This document shows, piece after piece, positions 6,660 through 11,951 of a stretch of 11,951 bases of DNA. The notes beneath the pieces are model-generated. The model was not told the origin of the DNA and made no database searches. It was given only the letters and a program-made list of their open reading frames with translations. Made by a program: the position numbers and the translations under genes. Positions within the stretch are counted from its first letter, which is position 1; each line of letters opens with the position of its first letter. The DNA comes from Caryophanales bacterium UBA1231 (GTDB lineage Bacteria; Bacillota_I; Bacilli_A; ML615J-28; CAG-313): contig DBWT01000081.1 in assembly GCA_002309035.1 (NCBI GenBank), positions 4,946-16,896 of the forward strand. Direction: 5' to 3'.

Positions 6660-9644
6660 ATGAAACTGAAACAAATCTTAAAAAAATTAAATAAAAAAAT
6701 ATTTCTTCTTATTTTATTAGGACTTTTGATAATTCCATTTATGGTAAAAAGTAATGTTCTAGCGAGTGAAGATCAAGAAATTGATACAGCTTCATTTAGA
6801 GAAACAGCTTACTTTCAAACATTAAATAGATTATTAAAAGAAAACCAAAAAATAAAAATAGAAGAAAAAGAATATGATGCAACTACTAATGAAATTAAAG
6901 CCTTAAATCCAGATATCAATTTTTTAGATAATGAAGAAGGTTTAATGGGATTATTAGAAGTTGACAAAACTTTCAACATGGAAATAATTGTTAGCGAGGC
7001 GGGGTTATACCATCTTGGTATGACCTATCGCCTAGCTGATGATTTTGATGACGAACCATATGTTGAAATAAAAATTAATGATGAAGTACCATTTAATGAA
7101 GCATCAGAATTACCACTTGAAGTTATGTGGAGCTTAGAAGAACGTGAAGAATCTAAGCGATATAATAGCTATGGAAATGAATTATTACCTTATTCAGTTT
7201 CGATTGATCAAGTATATAAATATTATTTTGATGATGTTAATGCAAGATATATTGAGCCTTTCTATTTCTATTTAAAGGAAGGTAAAAATACTATTTCTGT
7301 TAAGTCTTTAAGTCATGTTTTAGAGATTGAAAAATTCTATCTAAAAGGTGAAGAAGATGTTTCAAGTTATGAAGAATATAGTGCTTTATATAGTGACAAA
7401 AATAAGGTTAGTGGTTATCAAACTATTGAAGGTGAAACATTTAAATATAAGAATGATATTGAGATAAAATCTTCATATTATAAAGATCCAAGAATGACTC
7501 CTGCCGCTTATAAGAATACAGTTTTAAATATGGTTGATGGCGCGTCTAGTAGTCGTGGAGGAACTAGTTATTCATATATTGTTAGTGTTAGTGAAAGTGG
7601 ACTTTATGCTCTTACATTTAAATATCTTCAAAACAGCCTAAAAGGTCTAAATGCGATGAAAAACATCTATATAGATGGGAAAATTCCGTTTAGAGAACTT
7701 GAGGGATATGCTTTCCCAGAAACGCAAAAATGGGCAAATCATACCCTAAGTGATAGTGATGGTAATCCTTATTATTTCTATTTTGAAAAAGACCATGAAT
7801 ATAATATAACTATTGAAACTAGTTTATGTCGATATAATGATTATATTCAGGAATTATATAGTGTAATGGATGGCATTAATAATTTAGGTTTATTAATTGC
7901 ATCTATTACTGGATCATCATCTAATGCTTTTAATGACTGGGATATTTTAAAATATATTCCTGATTTAAAAGAAATATTAGAAGATTATGCATCAAGAGTT
8001 GATGCTGTATATGATGCTATTAATGCGATGAATCCAAAAGCTAGAGAAGCAAGTGAAATTCAAACATTGCATAATGCATCTAAACTATTAAGAAAATTAC
8101 AAACTAGACCAAATAGAATTCATTTGAAATTAAATCAATTAAATTCGGGATCGGGATCTAGTTATCAATTAATTGGTAATGCGATTGGTACATTACTTAG
8201 TCAGCCAGTTAATTTTGATTGTATTTATTTATCTGATGGTGAGGTTAAACTTCCAAGAGCTAAATCAAATATCTTTGAACGTTTTTGGTTTAATATTAAA
8301 TCATTCTTCTATTCATTCTTTGATAAACGATATAAAGTATCAGGTAATTCTAAAGATGATGTTTTAGAAGTTTGGATTGCACAATCATCATTATACCTTG
8401 ATATATTACAAAATATGGTTGATGATGAATATACAACACAATCTGGACAGAAAGTTAAGATAAGTATCTTACCATCAACTCAAAAAATAGTATTAAATAA
8501 TGCGACGAAAACTAATCCTGATTTAGTTTTGTCGATTGATAGTTGGGAACCATATAGTTATGCTCTAAGAGGAATATTAGAGGATTTATCTGGTTTTGAA
8601 GATTTTGATGAAGTCACAAAGAACATATATGCTAACTGCTTTACACCAGTTATTTGTAAAGATGGTGTATATGCGATACCAGAAACACAAGGTATGTTCA
8701 TTATGTTCTATCGTAAAGATATTTTAGATTATTTAGATTTAGATGTTCCTTCTACTTGGGATGATGTTTTGAAGATGTTACCTATACTTCAAAGTTATCA
8801 AATGAATTTCTATCATCCTTTAGGTAGTGATTCAACATATAAAAACTTTAGTGCAACGACACAATTTATCTATCTATATGGTGGTGAAGTGTTTACGGAA
8901 TCTGGTGTTACAACAACAGTTGATACCGAAGAAGTAATTAGTGCTATCAAATATATGACAGATTTATTTAATGTTTATAATTTACCAAGACAAGTATCGA
9001 ATTTCTTTGAACATTTTAGATCAGGTACTTTACCAGTTGGTGTTGGAACAATTGATATGTATTTACAACTTAAATATGCATCCCCTGAACTTACAGGTCA
9101 ATGGGGTATTTCACCAATTCCTGGAATGGATACTGATAATGATGGTGAAGTAGAGCGCTGGACAACTGCTTATGGTAAGTGTTCTATTATGTTTAAAAAT
9201 TCTAACATGAAAGAAGAAGCTTGGGATTTCTTGAAATGGTGGCATTCAACTGATACACAAGTTGAATATCTCCAAAATATTCAAATGCGTTTAGGCGAAA
9301 AATATTTAGTGATTCCCGCTAACGTTGATGCTTTAGGTCGTAGTCCTTGGGACCGTGAAATAAAAGAACAAGTAGCGATAGCTGCTAAGTGGAGTCGTAT
9401 TCCAGCCGTTCTTCCAGGTAGTTATGTTGTAGAGCGTGAGCTTTCTAATATCTGGAATAAGGTTGTAATTGACAGAATGGACGTGCGTGTTGCGGTATCA
9501 GAATCAGTTGATAAGATGAACCGTGAATTATATCGTAAATATCGAGAATTTGGATTTGTGGAAGAAGGAACAACAAATTCAAGTTATGTTGTACCAAACA
9601 ACTCAAATATTGATAGATGGGTAAAAGGTAAACAAAATGAATAA
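6660..9644 (+). CDS. Large multi-domain solute-binding protein: two N-terminal beta-sandwich modules + SBP family 1 domain
   Basis: This 994-residue exported protein is about twice the usual length of an SBP. Residues 1-35 are a signal peptide ending VLA-S (signal peptidase I type); there is no lipobox Cys. Two related beta-rich modules resembling carbohydrate-binding folds follow. The first (about 66-240) contains VSEAGLY, INDEVPF and YFYLKEGKNTISV. The second (about 255-535) contains VSESGLY, IDGKIPF and YFYFEKDHEYNITI. The second module is interrupted by a mainly helical stretch at about 395-515. An aromatic-rich segment (538-558) links to an SBP family 1 domain from about 567 (DVLEVWIAQSSLY) to about 965. 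Its marks include TNPDLVLSIDSWEP, DGVYAIPETQGMFIMFYRKDIL, VPSTWDDVL, an acidic loop with Asp824, Asp826 and Asp828, and WDFLKWWHSTDTQ. It overlaps the first permease gene by 8 bases, so it is probably the true partner of the permeases. The N-terminal part may hold polymer or the cell wall; that is inference. Confidence 0.85.
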   Translation: MKLKQILKKLNKKIFLLILLGLLIIPFMVKSNVLASEDQEIDTASFRETAYFQTLNRLLKENQKIKIEEKEYDATTNEIKALNPDINFLDNEEGLMGLLEVDKTFNMEIIVSEAGLYHLGMTYRLADDFDDEPYVEIKINDEVPFNEASELPLEVMWSLEEREESKRYNSYGNELLPYSVSIDQVYKYYFDDVNARYIEPFYFYLKEGKNTISVKSLSHVLEIEKFYLKGEEDVSSYEEYSALYSDKNKVSGYQTIEGETFKYKNDIEIKSSYYKDPRMTPAAYKNTVLNMVDGASSSRGGTSYSYIVSVSESGLYALTFKYLQNSLKGLNAMKNIYIDGKIPFRELEGYAFPETQKWANHTLSDSDGNPYYFYFEKDHEYNITIETSLCRYNDYIQELYSVMDGINNLGLLIASITGSSSNAFNDWDILKYIPDLKEILEDYASRVDAVYDAINAMNPKAREASEIQTLHNASKLLRKLQTRPNRIHLKLNQLNSGSGSSYQLIGNAIGTLLSQPVNFDCIYLSDGEVKLPRAKSNIFERFWFNIKSFFYSFFDKRYKVSGNSKDDVLEVWIAQSSLYLDILQNMVDDEYTTQSGQKVKISILPSTQKIVLNNATKTNPDLVLSIDSWEPYSYALRGILEDLSGFEDFDEVTKNIYANCFTPVICKDGVYAIPETQGMFIMFYRKDILDYLDLDVPSTWDDVLKMLPILQSYQMNFYHPLGSDSTYKNFSATTQFIYLYGGEVFTESGVTTTVDTEEVISAIKYMTDLFNVYNLPRQVSNFFEHFRSGTLPVGVGTIDMYLQLKYASPELTGQWGISPIPGMDTDNDGEVERWTTAYGKCSIMFKNSNMKEEAWDFLKWWHSTDTQVEYLQNIQMRLGEKYLVIPANVDALGRSPWDREIKEQVAIAAKWSRIPAVLPGSYVVERELSNIWNKVVIDRMDVRVAVSESVDKMNRELYRKYREFGFVEEGTTNSSYVVPNNSNIDRWVKGKQNE

Positions 9645-10560
9645 AACCGAAGTAATGACAAAAGATAAGCGCAATAAAAAACGCAAATTTAATTCTGCGT
9701 ATTTATTCATTGGACCTTATGCGATAATATTCTTAGTATTTGTAGTATTACTAATATTAATTTCCTTCTTATTATCGTTTACATATTATGATGGTGTTAA
9801 TATGCCTCATTTTGTCGGTCTTTCAAATTATATTGCTTTATTTACTCAAGATTTAGATTTTATGCAATCAGCTTTACCAAATACAATTAAATATGCTTTA
9901 ATTGTTGGTCCAGTTGGTTATATGATGACTTTCTTCTTGGCTTGGGTTTTAGCTCAACTTCCAAGAAGGTTTAGAAATGTGGCAGCTATAATTCTTTATA
10001 GTCCATCACTTACCGGTAGTATTTTAATATCAGTAGTATGGAAAGCTATGTTCTCTGGTGATAGCCGTGGTTATATTAACTATTTACTTCTAAACTGGGG
10101 AATCATTAATGAGCCACTACAATTTTTACAAGATAAAACAACAATCTTTATAATTATGGTATTTGTTGGATTATGGAGCAGTATGGGCATTGGCTTTTTA
10201 GCAATGTTATCAGGTATTTTAAATACTAATAGAGAAATATATGAAGCTGCTTATGTAGATGGAATGAAGAATCGTTTCCAAGAAATTGTTTATATTACAA
10301 TTCCATCAATGAAACCACAAATGATGTTTGGTGCCGTCATGGCAATTGTTGGAACGTTTAACTCCGCCGGTCTTGCAAGCGCTTTAACTGGAGCGAGTCC
10401 AACACCACAACTTGCTGGTTGGTTAATTAGTGACCACATGCAAGATTATGCATTTAGTCGAATGGAAATGGGATATGCCTCAAGCTTATCAGTAGTATTA
10501 CTAATGTTAGTTCTTGTATTCTATTTCGTTGCGAACCATTTCTTTAGGTCAGATGATTAG
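9637..10560 (+). CDS. Sugar ABC transporter permease, MalF/UgpA-like (CUT1)
   Basis: A 307-residue inner membrane permease that forms half of the import channel. About six hydrophobic segments are visible, at roughly 22-50, 85-108, 115-138, 167-192, 227-247 and 282-302, after a Lys/Arg-rich cytoplasmic start. The EAA loop that docks the ATPase is intact at 203-222 (EAAYVDGMKNRFQEIVYITI), followed by PSMKP. The start codon lies inside the end of the large binding protein gene (ATGAATAA overlap), with AAAAGGT at 9623-9629 ahead of it, a typical coupled arrangement that keeps the two products in step. It should pair with the next permease. The ATPase is not in the window, so a shared MsmX-like ATPase from elsewhere is likely. 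Confidence 0.93.
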   Translation: MNKTEVMTKDKRNKKRKFNSAYLFIGPYAIIFLVFVVLLILISFLLSFTYYDGVNMPHFVGLSNYIALFTQDLDFMQSALPNTIKYALIVGPVGYMMTFFLAWVLAQLPRRFRNVAAIILYSPSLTGSILISVVWKAMFSGDSRGYINYLLLNWGIINEPLQFLQDKTTIFIIMVFVGLWSSMGIGFLAMLSGILNTNREIYEAAYVDGMKNRFQEIVYITIPSMKPQMMFGAVMAIVGTFNSAGLASALTGASPTPQLAGWLISDHMQDYAFSRMEMGYASSLSVVLLMLVLVFYFVANHFFRSDD

Positions 10561-10568
10561 GTGATGCT

Positions 10569-11516
10569 ATGAATCTCGAAAAAGAAAACAAGAAACTTCA
10601 TAAAGTGAAGACTAAGATGGCGCGCAAAGAAAGAAGAAGAAAGAGGCCTTCATACTTTGGTGCGATGATTGATCCCCGTGGATTCCATCCAAGTCAAATT
10701 AAATTCTATTTAATACTTTTACCAGTATTAATTATTACCATTCTACCAATTATTTTTACAATATCGCATGCATTTAAACCAATCGAAGAATTATATGCTT
10801 ATCCACCAAAATTCTTTGCGTCAAGAATAAGCTTTGATAATTTTAGAGCATTAATCAATGCAACATCACAAACAGATATTCCATTTGGTAGATATTTATT
10901 CAATAGTATTATAGTAAGTATTTTAGTAATATTATTATCATTATTCTTAAGTAGTCTTGCGGCTTTTGCCTTTACTTATCTTAACTTTAAAGGTAAGAAA
11001 TTCTTATATGCGGCTAACCAACTTGCCATTATGTTTATTGCGATTGCGGTTGCCGTACCAAGATTTATGATGATTACTTATTTAGGTATTGCGAATACTT
11101 ACCTTGCTCACATCATTCCATTAATTGCGATGCCAGTAGGAATTTTCTTGCTTAAACAATTTATGGAACAGATTCCTCGTGAATTAAATGAAGCTGCGAT
11201 TATCGATGGTGCTACAAGATGGCAAGTATATTGGCATGTCACAATTCCAATGATTAAACCAGCTCTAGCAACTGTCGCAATTCTTGCTTTCCAAATTGTT
11301 TGGAATAATGTTGAAACATCTAATTTATATATTGTGGACGAAGCACTAAAGACATTACCATATTATTTTGGTACTTTAACACTTTCCACAAACTCTATTG
11401 CGGCTCAAGGTATCCAAGCAGCAGCGAGTCTAATCATATTCTTACCTAACTTGATTTTGTTTATTATTTTACAAAAGCATGTTATGAATACGATGGCATA
11501 TTCTGGTATTAAGTAG
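10569..11516 (+). CDS. Sugar ABC transporter permease, MalG/UgpE-like (CUT1)
   Basis: A 315-residue permease, the second half of the channel. It has a long basic N-terminal extension (residues 1-30, many Lys and Arg, including RKERRRKRP) ahead of the first membrane segment at about 45-68. Further segments are at about 110-137, 147-172, 178-196, 234-252 and 284-302. The EAA loop is intact at 208-227 (EAAIIDGATRWQVYWHVTIP), then MIKP. The end, MAYSGIK, resembles the typical MalG-type terminus in which GxxK/GAVK-like residues follow the last segment. The start ATG 10569 is served by AGGTG at 10559-10563. This site overlaps the TAG stop of the first permease, so translation is likely coupled. Confidence 0.93.
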   Translation: MNLEKENKKLHKVKTKMARKERRRKRPSYFGAMIDPRGFHPSQIKFYLILLPVLIITILPIIFTISHAFKPIEELYAYPPKFFASRISFDNFRALINATSQTDIPFGRYLFNSIIVSILVILLSLFLSSLAAFAFTYLNFKGKKFLYAANQLAIMFIAIAVAVPRFMMITYLGIANTYLAHIIPLIAMPVGIFLLKQFMEQIPRELNEAAIIDGATRWQVYWHVTIPMIKPALATVAILAFQIVWNNVETSNLYIVDEALKTLPYYFGTLTLSTNSIAAQGIQAAASLIIFLPNLILFIILQKHVMNTMAYSGIK

Positions 11517-11523
11517 GTAGCCT

Positions 11524-11951
11524 ATGCGTAGAATAAGTAAGAAATATCGATTAATAATTAATATATTTATAGTCTTACTAGTGTTTGTTTTAGGCTATTC
11601 TTCAGTTTCTGTTAATGCAAGTGCTCCATATGTTACTCGTACAGTCGATCGTTATGGAGAAATTGTGGAGACTCAAGGAGCTTATGACCCAGTAAGAAAT
11701 ATCAAAAACTTTGAACATGGAGGAGTAATGGATACTTTTAAAGATCCTCAAGACTTGTTCATTGATAGTGATAATTATTTTTATGTTGCGGATAAAACAA
11801 ATAAACGTATTGTTATATTAGACAAAGATTGGACATATATCACGGAATTTGGTAGTGATATATTATTAGAACCTAATGGTATATTTGTAAGAAATGAATA
11901 TATTTATGTTACAGACTTCGGTAGTCAACAAGATAAATATTCTGGTAAAGT
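11524..11951 (+). CDS. Secreted NHL-repeat beta-propeller protein, N-terminal part (3' end outside window)
   Basis: The frame opens at ATG 11524, eight bases after the permease stop, and stays open to the window end (142 codons plus two bases). The ribosome site is AGGTAG at 11515-11520, overlapping the TAG stop. Residues 1-32 are a signal peptide: a basic MRRISKKYR start, a hydrophobic core, and a VNA-S cleavage site with no lipobox Cys. After a short lead (RTVDRYGEIVETQGAYDP) come beta-propeller repeats of NHL type. The first is DPQDLFIDSDNYFYVAD, then KTNKRIVILDKDWTYITEFG. The second is EPNGIFVRNEYIYVTDFGSQQ. The function is not known. Its place directly after the permeases, in the same operon, suggests an extracytoplasmic accessory to sugar capture or import. 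It could instead be an enzyme-like or scaffold propeller, and the missing C-terminus may carry further domains. Confidence 0.8.
   Translation, partial: MRRISKKYRLIINIFIVLLVFVLGYSSVSVNASAPYVTRTVDRYGEIVETQGAYDPVRNIKNFEHGGVMDTFKDPQDLFIDSDNYFYVADKTNKRIVILDKDWTYITEFGSDILLEPNGIFVRNEYIYVTDFGSQQDKYSGK

Noticed and set aside
1..11951. CRISPR arrays, tRNA/rRNA genes, insertion sequences, phage or toxin-antitoxin genes
   Set aside because: The window is continuous coding sequence with gaps under 60 bases; no direct repeat arrays, transposase motifs, terminal repeats or RNA gene signatures were seen.

Overview
The window is AT-rich bacterial DNA and is fully covered by genes on the + strand. Nine genes (two cut by the window edges) follow one another with gaps of 1 to about 54 bases and one 8-base overlap, so it reads as the inside of one long operon. 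Shine-Dalgarno sites of the GGAGG type, lipobox lipoproteins and an AT-rich codon choice point to a low-GC Gram-positive relative (Bacillota such as Erysipelotrichia, or a walled Mollicutes-like gut lineage). This is inference from style; no marker gene is present. All tryptophans are TGG and the reading frames contain no TGA, so the standard bacterial code applies.

Bases 1-5062 hold glycoside-processing enzymes. They are the C-terminal third of a GH2 beta-mannosidase, a GH130 subfamily 2-like beta-mannoside phosphorylase, a surface lipoprotein with Ig-like (Big_2), DUF5060 and clan GH-A catalytic domains, and a second GH130 phosphorylase of a different subfamily. Bases 5082-11516 hold a carbohydrate ABC importer of the CUT1 type. 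It has a lipoprotein solute-binding protein, a second, very large (994 aa) solute-binding protein that carries two N-terminal beta-sandwich modules, and two MalF/MalG-like permeases. From 11524 a secreted NHL-repeat beta-propeller protein begins and runs off the window.

The likely joint job is use of a beta-mannoside, either plant mannan/mannooligosaccharide or an N-glycan core. The GH-A lipoprotein would cut polymer at the cell surface, the two binding proteins would catch the oligosaccharides, and the permeases would import them with an ATPase encoded elsewhere. In the cytoplasm the two GH130 enzymes would split beta-mannosidic bonds with phosphate to give mannose 1-phosphate, and the GH2 enzyme would hydrolyse what remains. 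No ATPase and no regulator are in the window.

The least ordinary parts are the large multi-domain binding protein with a helical insertion in its second module, its missing lipid anchor, the two binding proteins serving one permease pair, the secreted propeller at the end, and a small set of competing inverted repeats that can hide the ribosome binding site of the large binding protein.
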